DNA of 64,000 bases, from the NCBI GenBank assembly GCA_028753945.1, contig JAPNXP010000009.1:992001-1056000 (forward strand), read 5' to 3'. Positions 9,332-18,002 of the stretch are shown one piece after another (the stretch's first letter is position 1; every line of letters begins with the position of its first letter). This DNA comes from Hexactinellida sp. DTS-2022. Its lineage: Eukaryota; Porifera; Hexactinellida. The notes under the pieces are model-generated. The model made no database searches. It had not been told where the DNA came from and was given only the letters and a program-made list of their open reading frames with translations. A program made the translations under genes and the position numbers.

Positions 9332-10243
9332 ATGGCGGCATTCAAACTGAACAGTGTGCTACGGCCTCGATTGTTTGCTGGTTACGTTGCTATAGTAACA
9401 GGTGGGGCAACTGGCATTGGGGGCATGATTACAAATGAACTTGTCACTCTCGGGTGTAAGGTAGTGGTTGCTGCTAGGAATGAAGAGAGACTGAAGGAAT
9501 TTGCAGCGACAGTGAATAAATCAATCGGAAGAGAGCTTGTGTATCCGATCCGATGCAACATTCGCAAGGAAGAAGAGGTGATCTCAATGGTGACTACAAC
9601 CATTAAGCAGTTAGGTAAGATAGACCTCTTGGTTAACAACGGAGGCGGCCAGTTCATGAGCAGGACAGCGGATATCTCTGCCAAGGGCTGGCACGCGGTC
9701 GTGGAGACCAACCTGACCGGCACTTTCTATTGCCTGAAGCATGTCTACACCCAGTATATGAAGGCGCACGGAGGGTCTATTGTTAACATCGTAGTGGACA
9801 ACTATAAGGTAGTAATACGGTGTGTAATATATGTAGATTGTTTACATGTATTGTAGGGGTTCCCTGGCGTGGCTCACACAGGAGCAGCTCGCGCCGGCGT
9901 GGAGAACCTGAGCAAGACCCTGGCGGTGGAGTGGGCAGAGAACGGAGTGCGCATTAACAATGTGGCTCCAGGGGTAATATACTCTGCTACAGCCGAGGCT
10001 AACTACGGTGAGCCTGGAATATTTGAGTCTCAGTTGCATCGCATTCCCGCGTGGAGACTCGGAGACACCAGCGAGGTGTCAAGTGTCGTGTGCTTCCTGC
10101 TGAGTCCAGGCGCCTCTTACGTGTCGGGTAACACTCTGTACATTGACGGGGCACAACACCTCTACAAGTCGCCCTACGTAGTGGAGAAGCACTCCAACTA
10201 CCCTCCCCCTTACTCCCCGACAACTCCAAAATCCAAACTCTGA
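9332..10243 (+). CDS. PECR: Peroxisomal trans-2-enoyl-CoA reductase
   Basis: Two exons, 9332-9808 and 9857-10243, joined in phase 0 across a 48-bp GT-AG intron; 287 aa. It is a short-chain dehydrogenase/reductase: TGGATGIG nucleotide-binding motif near residue 28, NNGG near 105, and an active-site region in which the usual YxxxK Tyr is replaced, as in PECR, by a HTGAARAGVENLSK context. The family-specific block INNVAPGVIYS follows, then SSVVCFLLSPGASYVSG. The protein ends in SKL, a canonical PTS1, supporting peroxisomal location. PECR reduces trans-2-enoyl-CoA with NADPH in chain elongation. Without the splice the first exon would end in a stop after the donor, and the joined product matches the family across the junction. 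Confidence 0.92.
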
Positions 10244-10473
10244 CTCAATCGAATTATGTATTTAAAAAGAGATTCGATACAAATAACTTTTTAGGAAATG
10301 CTAGCAAATAATGTATATTTATATACTTAGAAAATCGTTTGAATAATCCAATTGGGGATTCATTACTAGCAACTAATATCAATGTTTTTTCGCGAACAAA
10401 TAAATATCCCTGCCCTCTCGAGGACACAAGATAGTATCATTGTTGAGTTATTATTATAAGTTGTCTCTTTATA

Positions 10474-10707
10474 CTATTTAGTCTTTAATTCCTCTTCCTT
10501 TGTCCAATCTTCGGGACAGGGTTTCAGTCCTTGTATTCTCCTCCCAGACTTGATTTCATTCATCAGTCGCTTGCATTCCCTGTAAGCCTTGAAGTACTCC
10601 TGGCATCGAACTGGGTTATAGTTTGAATCGGACATGCATTTGTAACTGGCTTTAGCTTCTTCGTTACAAGGGTTACTCCTCGGATCATTAAGTCTGTTTC
10701 CATTCAT
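10474..10707 (-). CDS. CHCHD7: CHCHD7/COX23-like twin CX9C protein
   Basis: Single exon, 77 aa. It begins RLNDPRSNPC, has the Cys pattern C..C(x9)C..C of twin CX9C proteins (NPCNEEAKASYKC and RCQEYFKAYREC) and a basic tail. Length and the DP..NPC start match CHCHD7, the animal counterpart of yeast Cox23. Such proteins are imported into the mitochondrial intermembrane space by MIA40 oxidation and help copper-dependent assembly of cytochrome c oxidase. It lies 166 bp downstream of the SLC35C1-like gene on the same strand. Confidence 0.85.
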   Translation of the reverse strand: MNGNRLNDPRSNPCNEEAKASYKCMSDSNYNPVRCQEYFKAYRECKRLMNEIKSGRRIQGLKPCPEDWTKEEELKTK

Positions 10708-10873
10708 CGAACAAGTGTATTTCCACTAAAGCTATATAGTTTGTAGTTCACATTGTATAATTCCCTACAGCAGATTATACTATAGTCCAGAACTTATCGA
10801 GATAAATGTGATACTTAATAGCAACAGATAAGAAATAAAATTATCGTTAATAATTAATTAGTTGTATGTATAT

Positions 10874-11920
10874 TTAAGACTGGCTTTTCCCGACTGGTTT
10901 GTTCCCCTCCTCGACTGCAGCCGCTTGATCGGCGAGTTTATCCTTCTCGGCTGCCACCTGACTCTTCATCTCACTCATCCGAAAGAAAGTGTAGGCGCCG
11001 GACCCTCCCAGGACGGCTAAATTCCCCAGCCACCAAGTGGCCGTCTTGGTCTGAGCATATATGATGACGGCTAGAACAGTTTGTATGCAGTTCTTTGCGA
11101 CGCCGCTGACATTTGCTGTGAGCGGAGTGGTGAAGGAGATTTGGAGAGAAATCGCAAACGAGAGAGCTACGCCAATAGTTCCACTGAGAGTCATCAACAA
11201 CCAAAAGTAGGGATTGCCTAGTTGTTGGAACGCAAGTACGTGTTTGAACTCGCCGAACAGAATGGATAGGATTGGGTATATCAACAGTCCGTTTAAATTA
11301 TTGTAGAAAGTGAGTAGCCATAGGTTGTTGTTCACGAGGGGGAGCGTCCTCTTCAGCTGAATCTGAGATAAGGGCCCTACGATCGAGGACATTAATCCGT
11401 AGAATATTCCTAATAAGGGCACGTCAGTTAGCTTCTTCTCCTGCTCCACTCCCATCACAAACCCTATTGATATAACGACGCAGATGAATATAATGATCGG
11501 GGAGATCCTCTGCTTGAGAATGCTCCAGGAGAAGAACACGGTGAATATGGTGCCCAGCGCCAGACTCACATTGTAGAACGCTATCTCGATCTCAGTGAGA
11601 GTCAAGTTCTTAAAGGTAATAGCCCCAGCTGTGAATAGGGACAGCAGCAGGCAGGCAGAAGCCATCTTGAGGTCAGGTGTTATCTTAGGAAAGGTCCCCA
11701 AACTTGGGAAGGAGTCGCCGATTACAAAGCCAGCTGTCCAACAGAAGAGTACGCTCACACACGCCTGGTACCAGGTGACAAACAGGGGCGCATTCAAGTT
11801 GAGATCTTTCGAGCTGAAGAGGAACTTGTTCAGGAATATCATGCTTATCGAGTTGGACCAGTAGAACAAGACCGCTCCTGTTATCTTCATATACTCGGAG
11901 GATAGCAACGAGAGCTTCAT
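10874..11920 (-). CDS. SLC35C1: GDP-fucose transporter, SLC35C1-like
   Basis: Single exon, 348 aa, about ten hydrophobic segments typical of nucleotide-sugar transporters of the drug/metabolite transporter superfamily. Family blocks include YWSNSISMIFLNKFLF near residue 20, FKNLTLTEIEIAFYNVSLAL near 105, LTFYNNLNG near 200 and SGVAKNCIQTVLAV near 270, followed by AVLGGSGAYTFFR; these correspond to the SLC35C1 pattern rather than to the UDP-sugar branches. The expected role is GDP-fucose import into the Golgi for fucosylation. Substrate is inferred from family resemblance. A short acidic/basic tail ends the protein. Confidence 0.82.
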   Translation of the reverse strand: MKLSLLSSEYMKITGAVLFYWSNSISMIFLNKFLFSSKDLNLNAPLFVTWYQACVSVLFCWTAGFVIGDSFPSLGTFPKITPDLKMASACLLLSLFTAGAITFKNLTLTEIEIAFYNVSLALGTIFTVFFSWSILKQRISPIIIFICVVISIGFVMGVEQEKKLTDVPLLGIFYGLMSSIVGPLSQIQLKRTLPLVNNNLWLLTFYNNLNGLLIYPILSILFGEFKHVLAFQQLGNPYFWLLMTLSGTIGVALSFAISLQISFTTPLTANVSGVAKNCIQTVLAVIIYAQTKTATWWLGNLAVLGGSGAYTFFRMSEMKSQVAAEKDKLADQAAAVEEGNKPVGKSQS

Positions 11921-11951
11921 GTTGCACTGGTGAGAGATTGGCTATTTATAT

Positions 11952-12108
11952 GCAGTATAACCTCGTTATACGAACACCAAGGGACCGTCAAAATGCATTC
12001 GCCTTATCCGGAATTCGTATTAACCAGTGTCAATTGTATTCAAAAGGCTTTGAAGGGAACTGAAATAGAGTTCGTAATAAAGTGTTCGTATAACGAGGTT
12101 CTACCGTA
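11952..12108. mobile_element. MITE family A, copy 1 (pogo/Tigger-like ends)
   Basis: Terminal inverted repeats begin CAGTATAACCTCGTTATACG and, on the opposite strand at the right end, CGGTAGAACCTCGTTATACG, both continuing into GAACAC. Interior has no coding capacity. TA dinucleotides flank the ends, as for Tc1/mariner-pogo insertions. Similar copies occur at 15851, 29702 and 57853. Confidence 0.7.
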
Positions 12109-12109
12109 T

Positions 12110-12539
12110 ATGTGAATAATTCTACTTGGAATATAATCTATAGTATTATTGAAACTGGATTGTATCAAGGAATTAGGTAAAGAGAACCCGCATTCACATT
12201 GAGTAGAGACTAACTTCCAAATGTTATAATAAGTAAATAAATATGCGACACTAATTTTGCATTAATAAGTTTTTAATACGAATATTTATTGTTGTTGTTG
12301 TTTACAAATTCTAAATTAATCGAGCTCTTTGGAGGGCGCTTCTATACGCATCGCTCAATCGCTAAGCGGTTTCACACATTCTTAATTATCAGAGCAAATA
12401 TGTACTTACTATTTGTTGTTGTTGTTATGTTAATAACTAATTATGGATGAAGTTAGACCGTTGTAGCGGTTGAGTGATTTGTCCGCGAAGCGACTGAATT
12501 CATTGATTAAGTACTGTACTACAACTAGTATTTAATCTG
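12110..12539. other. Intergenic AT-rich stretch
   Basis: AT-rich sequence with short GTTGTTGTT runs at ~12289 and ~12414. No gene seen. It separates the SLC35C1-like gene and the last exon of EFCAB11. Confidence 0.5.
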
Positions 12540-14631
12540 TTACTTTGCAAGTGTATCAGCTGTCTGCTGTAAGAATAACGTAAACTCCCTGTAGCCCAAC
12601 TTGCTGTCGCAGTCGAGATCTATCTTGTTGAAAACCTCTTGAACGAAAGCCCTTCTCGCCTATTAAAATATAAATTAAATAATAAATTTAGTTCCTTCTA
12701 TAAGTAGTAATGTAATACTTACCGTATAACATGTCATGTGGTTATATGATCCCAATCATACGATATATAGTATTAGAGATTTAGTGAAAATTATTTCTCC
12801 TAGACTGCAATGAGAGTACAAAACTCCACAATTACACTATCTATAATTGTGGCGCTCGCGCTACTGTCTGCCACCTCAGTTTCTGCACAAGCGACGTGCG
12901 AGCCAGCAGCAGCCGCCAATAACCGAACAAGCGCGAACAGCACAAACACACACATCATAATCGGAGTGGCACTCACTATAATACCCACACTCTGCTTCGG
13001 CAGCAACTACATTCCAGTGAAGAGCTTCGAGACGGGCGACGGCGTGTTCTTCCAATGGGTGATGTCGGTCGCTATTCTCATAGGCGGATTCGTGACCTAC
13101 TGCGTTCGGCAGTTCCCCACCTTCTACGTGGAGGCGGCGATAGGCGGAGCCGTCTGGTCGCTGGGAAACGTGTGCGTGGTGCCCATCGTTAAGCTGGTCG
13201 GACTCTCGATCGGGTTCCTGATCTGGGCGATGACTAGCATGGTGGTGGGGTGGGCCACCAACACATTCGGACTGTTCGGGGTCGACAGGAAGGTGCTCTG
13301 CTATCCCGTGATTAACTACGTGGGAGTAGCCGCCTGCGTGGTGGGGGGGGTCATGATTGCGTTCGTACAACCGAGTCTGGAGAGGAAGAGCGAGCGGGGG
13401 AAAGACACCGAGAGAGAGCCGCTTATACAGAACAATAGCGATTCTAGAATACTCGATTCATCTTCTCTTAGCTCGTCTTACAAGACCATTAACGCGGAGA
13501 GTAAGAAAGTACAGGTAGTTAGCAACACGGATGACCTGGCCTGGATAGAATCTCTCAATCCGGTTGTAAGGAAGCTGCTGGGGGTTGGGCTGGGGTTCAT
13601 GTCTGGTGTGTTCTACGGATTTATGTTCCTGCCAATAAGCTTAATGACCACACAGGCTCACAACAATACCTACTACAGCCCGGAAAGTATCGACTACGCA
13701 TTTCCTTACACAGTCGGGATATTCCTTATGGGCACTCTAGTGCTGGTTGTGTACTGCTTTGTAAAACTGAACAAACCTAGCATATACCCGCAAGCACTGC
13801 TGCCCGGGCTGTTTTCGGGGGGAATATGGGCGACCGGCGCTCTGGTGTGGATCTACGTAAACGGGATTCTGTCCAGCTCTATCAGCTTCCCAATCGTGTC
13901 CTCTGGCCCACCGATTATATCCTCTATTTGGGGAATTCTCGTGTTCAGGGAAATTCGGGGAAAGAAGAATTTATTTCTGTTCCTACTTTCGTTTGTATTT
14001 ATACTCTGCGGGGTTCTGCTAGTCAGCCTATCCGAGTTCAAACTTTGATGCTTTCAGAAAGATTTCAGAAAGTTCAAGTGAACTATTAATATAATAATTT
14101 AACTTTTAATCGCATTGTATAGCGAATTCTTGTATCTAGACTGTACTTTGATTGTTGTACATTTTCTAATAGCATTAACGTTACACGAGTTGATTAGTGT
14201 TTATTAATTACAGTTATTACCTTGGGATAGTAACTTCTGACTGCCTTCTCAAACTCCTCTAGATTTATAAACCCGGATTGCAGCGGGTCGAGGCAGTCGA
14301 ACAGCAGGCGCTCATAGTTATAGCAGTTGAGGGCAGAGCCACTCCGCCAAATCATAAGATTAGTAAATCTGTCTTTATTCAAGGTAAGCACATCATCTAT
14401 TGCATTGTTTAACTATCAAAATATAATACATGTCTATTAATTACAAATACCTTTACTGTCTCCGCTCTCAGATGAGAACACCTCTCCTATCTCTGATTCA
14501 GTAGGCATTAGTCCGAACAGATAAATAACAGCCGTTTTGTAATCCTCCCTATTGAGGAATCCCTTATGACCCTCGTCGCAGGCATGGAATGTAGATTCTG
14601 CCTCCATGCGGGTTACTTGAAATACAGACAT
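12540..14631 (-). CDS. EFCAB11: EF-hand protein EFCAB11-like, host of a nested gene
   Basis: Three exons on the minus strand: 14631-14451, 14396-14221 and 12659-12540; 158 aa (human form about 163). Phases agree (1, then 0). Exon 1 has the family signature HACDEGHKGFLNREDYKTAV. Exon 2 encodes a second EF-hand-like unit (LDPLQSGFINLEEFEKA) and ends YYPK. Exon 3 supplies the third EF-hand, IDLDCDSKLGYREF, the only loop with a full set of acidic Ca2+ ligands. The last exon lies beyond the TMEM144-like gene, so the 1561-bp second intron contains that whole gene on the opposite strand. The exon 3 assignment rests on homology to the family C-terminus plus a consensus acceptor and matching phase. 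Function in animals is poorly known. Confidence 0.8.
12810..14048 (+). CDS. TMEM144-like multi-pass membrane transporter
   Basis: Single exon, 412 aa. A signal-like N-terminus is followed by about ten transmembrane helices in two halves separated by a hydrophilic loop at ~195-245. TMEM144 family blocks seen: LCFGSNYIPVKSFETGDGVFFQW near residue 65-88, GAVWSLGNVCVVPIVK near 112, GLSIGFLIWAMTSMVVGW, GFMSGVFYGFMFLP near 265, and LFSGGIWATGALVWIY near 335. TMEM144 belongs to the sugar/drug-metabolite transporter superfamily and is annotated as a putative carbohydrate transporter; substrate unknown. The gene sits entirely inside intron 2 of EFCAB11 in antisense orientation. Confidence 0.88.
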   Translation: MRVQNSTITLSIIVALALLSATSVSAQATCEPAAAANNRTSANSTNTHIIIGVALTIIPTLCFGSNYIPVKSFETGDGVFFQWVMSVAILIGGFVTYCVRQFPTFYVEAAIGGAVWSLGNVCVVPIVKLVGLSIGFLIWAMTSMVVGWATNTFGLFGVDRKVLCYPVINYVGVAACVVGGVMIAFVQPSLERKSERGKDTEREPLIQNNSDSRILDSSSLSSSYKTINAESKKVQVVSNTDDLAWIESLNPVVRKLLGVGLGFMSGVFYGFMFLPISLMTTQAHNNTYYSPESIDYAFPYTVGIFLMGTLVLVVYCFVKLNKPSIYPQALLPGLFSGGIWATGALVWIYVNGILSSSISFPIVSSGPPIISSIWGILVFREIRGKKNLFLFLLSFVFILCGVLLVSLSEFKL

Positions 14632-14693
14632 TATACGCTTATATTCCTGTCAACAATAAATAAATATTACTTCACCAGCTCACAATGCAGTGG

Positions 14694-14851
14694 CGGTCCC
14701 AGGGGGGGGCATCCGGGGCAAATGCCCCGGGTTAAAATATTTTGCCCCGGATTCCAGCCCAATTGGTAGTATAATTACACGGAGCATGCCCCGGATTTAT
14801 ACTAAAAGCTGCTCTTTTGCCCCGGGATGGCCAGATCCTGCGACCGCCCCT
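14694..14851. mobile_element. hAT-like MITE with CCCCGG-rich interior
   Basis: Ends are CAGTGGCGGTCCCAGG and, reverse-complemented at the right, CAGGGGCGGTCGCAGG, typical of hAT elements (CAG.GGCGG). The interior repeats TGCCCCGG. Flanks share CTCACA on both sides, suggesting a decayed 8-bp target duplication. It lies just upstream of EFCAB11. Confidence 0.6.
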
Positions 14852-14959
14852 GGCTCACATGTATACTAATTTATATTTTAGTTTTAAATGATCAGTTTAA
14901 CTTTTAACAAAGAAGTTAATGTTTGTAATTCATCACAGGAAATTAAGTAAATATTATTT

Positions 14960-15424
14960 TCAACTCCGTTTGTGTTTTCTGCTTTTACTTGTCAGTCCTT
15001 TTGTATCAATCTTCAATTCCTTTTTGAGTCTTTTCTTTTGCTTCTTTTCCCGTTTGTGTTTTTTCTTCTCTTTCCTTTCCTTCCCGCGGCTACTAACGCC
15101 TAGTATTTCCTTTACCATTTTATCGGAGATGGACACACTCTCCCCCTTCGCCCCCTCGGACTCCTCCTGTCCCATCGCTATCGCCATTCCGCGAGACTCC
15201 ATCTCTTTAACCAGTCTGATTTCCTCATTCAGTCTCTCCTGCTTGTCGCCCTCTCCGTTCCGCAGGTACCAGTTCTGCTCGCGGACTTTATGCACGTGGC
15301 CGATCGGCGCTTTAAGAGAGTGCCCCAGATAGTTTTCGCGGTATTTGTCCCCTTTAACGTCCTCCCAGTCGAACTGGTCCTTACCCCCTCTCACCCCGCC
15401 TCTTGACGGCATGCGAAGAGACAT
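14960..15424 (-). CDS. MMTAG2: MMTAG2 (C1orf35)-like nuclear protein
   Basis: Single exon, 154 aa. The N-terminal signature RGGVRGGKDQFDWEDVK near residue 8, followed by DKYRENYLGHSLKAPIG and a Trp-Tyr pair (QNWYL), is that of multiple myeloma tumour-associated protein 2. The C-terminal third is extremely Lys/Arg-rich (KERKEKKKHKREKKQKK), consistent with nuclear or nucleolar location. Molecular function is not established. It begins 117 bp downstream of the EI24 stop on the same strand, part of a head-to-tail run microprotein-EI24-MMTAG2-EFCAB11. Confidence 0.85.
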   Translation of the reverse strand: MSLRMPSRGGVRGGKDQFDWEDVKGDKYRENYLGHSLKAPIGHVHKVREQNWYLRNGEGDKQERLNEEIRLVKEMESRGMAIAMGQEESEGAKGESVSISDKMVKEILGVSSRGKERKEKKKHKREKKQKKRLKKELKIDTKGLTSKSRKHKRS

Positions 15425-15541
15425 TCTAACGGATCAGGATTACACAAAAAGGAGTGCAACATTAACTATATTCATGCCAAACTCAATACAAATGTGTGTA
15501 AAACGAATTTAATGAACATAGCTACCATTGGAATTACAGTT

Positions 15542-16899
15542 CTAATCAGGGCCTTCTGGAATTGACTGAGCGGGGTCTCTCACAGCTGATTTCCGGTCCG
15601 GACCCGGGCTCCGGGCGGACCGCACGAACAGCTTGTCAGCCGCTAAGCTGGAAAGTGTGAATATCTGCAGCTGCGGGATGGCGTCGTTGGAGAACTTGAT
15701 TTTAGCTGGATAGGCACTCACGATGTAGAAGGGGAACAAGGCCGAGTATATGCAAGCGCTCAGAACGAACGAAGACGGAATGAATGTTGCTACTGTAAGA
15801 ATAGAAGCGTAGCCAATGAAGTAGGGCCAACCTATATGATTCATAGATTACAGCATACTCTCGTTAGTACGAACACGGCTAATAGGAAATCCCGGTTTAA
15901 TACGAACACTATTTCAGTCACCTTCAAGCATTTTCAATACAAATGACATCGGTTAATAAGAATTCCGGATAAGGCAAACACATTTTGACTGTCCCCTGGT
16001 GTTCGTACTAACGAGTTCTACTGTATATAGCTATAGCATATAGATATGTGTTACTAACCGAACTCTATGCATCTGAGCATGGCTTTGGTCTCTATCCCCT
16101 GGTGCATCCATTTGTACTCGAATGCGTACAGCGCATTCAGTATGCACAGGTGCAGTAGGTATACCAGAGAGCCGACCACTGGCAGGAAGGAGATGCAGAG
16201 GGACTGTAGCATAAACAGCAGCTCTATTACCATTCGGAATATGCAGTCCGCGAGCACGCGAGATATGTGAGCTACAGAAACACACGTTATAAAGGGAATA
16301 TATGGTTACAACGTTATGTAACGCTCCAAGGGGGAGGGGTAGCCAATGTGTGACAGAGCATCCTCTTTGTATTACAAACAAGTCAAAACACGTGACATAG
16401 GGGGGAGTTATTTTCAGGAAATTGCGTTACGTAGCGTTACAGATAACTCACTTGTGAGAGACAGTTTGGGTCCATGGTTCGGACTGCGTGTTTGCTTGTT
16501 GGAAGGAAACGAATCTTTGTAAGCGGCAACCGCCGTTTTCTGGAACGTTAGAATGTTGATGATCTTACTTATCCAAAGGAGCGGGAGAACCCAGAGGCCG
16601 TTAACGACGTACCATACCAAAGTAGTTACCATAGTAACCATCTCACTATTTTGCTTGGCAGTGTCCGGAAAGAGAAGCGACGAGAAGAGAGAAAGTAGGA
16701 AGTAGGAGAGCGGAAATATTATGTACTCGATAGTAAGCACGCTGAATCCCAGCACGAATATGTTAATAAATACGGAGTTAAGAAATGATTTTTTAATTTC
16801 ACTATTTTGCTTAATTAATCTTAAGAATAGAGATACCCCTTTGAGCGAGTCAACTAGTCCTGCTACGAAACCTGAAATGAAAGCTGAGGCTGTTTCCAT
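15542..16899 (-). CDS. EI24: EI24 autophagy-associated ER transmembrane protein
   Basis: Three exons, 16899-16452, 16271-16059 and 15831-15542, phases 1 and 1; 316 aa. Several transmembrane helices. Conserved blocks: FISGFVAGLVDSLKGV at the N-terminus, LLHLCILNALYAFEYKWMHQGIE across exon 2, and GWPYFIGYAS continued by a Cys-containing helix CIYSALFPFYIVSA. EI24/PIG8 is an ER protein needed for autophagosome/lysosome steps and linked to p53-dependent apoptosis. Its ATG begins one base after the stop codon of the upstream microprotein ORF, so both are likely on one transcript. Intron 2 carries a family A MITE. Confidence 0.9.
15851..16023. mobile_element. MITE family A, copy 2, inside EI24 intron 2
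   Basis: Left end CAGCATACTCTCGTTAGTAC-GAACAC and right end, reverse-complemented, CAGTAGAACTCGTTAGTAC-GAACACC. Internal CTTCAAGCATTTTCAATACA is shared with the other copies. It occupies most of a 227-bp intron. Confidence 0.7.
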
Positions 16900-16900
16900 T

Positions 16901-17143
16901 TCAATCTTTTTTGGTGATTTTACGTCGCAGCTCCTTCAGGTACTGGCCTACGTCCAGAAATGAGTTTGGAGATTGCTGTTCCAGATATATACCCGTGGCG
17001 GAGCCGATTATAAAGCCGATCAAAAGCGATTTACTCAAATTAGCGAATACAAACCCGGATAGGAATCCTTTAATGAAACTGATTGTGTTTGTAGATGAGA
17101 ATAACTCTACCTTTTCTCTCTTCTCAGAAGTCGGCTTGTCCAT
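16901..17143 (-). CDS. SLC35A4-MP: SLC35A4 upstream-ORF microprotein homolog, upstream cistron of EI24
   Basis: 80 aa from ATG at 17143 to TGA at 16903-16901. The C-terminal half, FIKGFLSGFVFANL..SLLIGFIIG..TGIY, then YLKELRRKI, closely matches the conserved part of the human microprotein made from the SLC35A4 upstream ORF (FLKGFLAGYVVAKL..., GFAVG..TGIY, DYLQLLRK), recalled from family knowledge. One transmembrane helix with GxxxG-like glycines, hydrophilic N-terminus, basic tail. The human protein is reported in the mitochondrial inner membrane. Here the ORF ends one base before the EI24 ATG, in a different frame, with no splice acceptor between. No SLC35A4 gene follows. The reading frame is open a little further upstream, but this is the first ATG. 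Confidence 0.75.
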   Translation of the reverse strand: MDKPTSEKREKVELFSSTNTISFIKGFLSGFVFANLSKSLLIGFIIGSATGIYLEQQSPNSFLDVGQYLKELRRKITKKD

Positions 17144-17345
17144 ACTACTTACAGGGGAGGCACATGCCAAGCTACACGTGCAGGCAACATGTAATAAGAT
17201 ACCACTGTATCCCTATTTGTATTGAATTACCCGATGTAATGAATGGCATATGGTTAGTTAGTATAACTAATTAATTAATTGTAAAGTATTCGAATTTGAG
17301 TTTATGATGTGTGCCAGACTGTATTCATATCATTATCTCAATGTG

Positions 17346-17705
17346 TTAACAGGTGAAGGAGTCTGGAGTTATTTCCTCCCAGGCGTGTCCGGTGCCGGGG
17401 ACAGGGGGCAGCTGTGAGTCCAGTGACGCATCCGTGTCCATAGTCCGGAGCTCACCGCCCCCAGCAGCCAGCAGCCCGAGGCTAGCGGAGGTGCTAATAA
17501 CCGTAGGGGGCCCCACCTCCCTCCTGACGTCACGCGAGTAGTAGTAGTTGTCTGCCAGCTTGTGGGCGGGGCCGGAGGGCAGGTAGGGGGCGGGAACGGA
17601 GCGAGAGGACTGGGACTTAATTTCGCGTTGGTGCGCGTGGGTTTCTAGGTCGCGACCGGATAAGTAACTTCTGAGCCAGCGGATGAATCCGGACTGTCTG
17701 GACAT
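17346..17705 (-). CDS. NDUFA7: NADH dehydrogenase (complex I) subunit A7
   Basis: Single exon, 119 aa. The pattern IRWLRSYLSGRDL near residue 8, QREIKSQSS, then PSGPAHKLADNYYYSRDVRRE near 43-63 and a WEEITPDSF C-terminus match NDUFA7 (B14.5a), whose hallmark is GP.HKL..NYY..RD.RRE. The subunit is a small accessory part of the matrix arm of mitochondrial complex I. The middle region (TSASLGLLAAGG) is low complexity and family-variable. The gene is divergent from nothing close; the neighbour upstream on the same strand is PAPS synthase at 18003. Confidence 0.85.
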   Translation of the reverse strand: MSRQSGFIRWLRSYLSGRDLETHAHQREIKSQSSRSVPAPYLPSGPAHKLADNYYYSRDVRREVGPPTVISTSASLGLLAAGGGELRTMDTDASLDSQLPPVPGTGHAWEEITPDSFTC

Positions 17706-18002
17706 TTCTGTCTGCTACAAATGTTTGTATTATTATTATGTAGTTATAAAGGAGAGACAAACTCTGTATGACTGATTATATATGAATAAATTTTAATATG
17801 AGATACAATTGTCTGAATAATAAATATAAAATGTAATTATGTGAATGTTGAAACATACTATTTTGCTCAGGAATTCATTCATAGAACAAACTTGCATTTC
17901 CTAGTGGAAAAGAGAGAAATGAACAAAATAAAATAAAGCCTAGTTGAGACTATAAATATGTATAAGCTTCCTAACTTGTTAGATGTGTTGTGTTGTGTTG
18001 TG

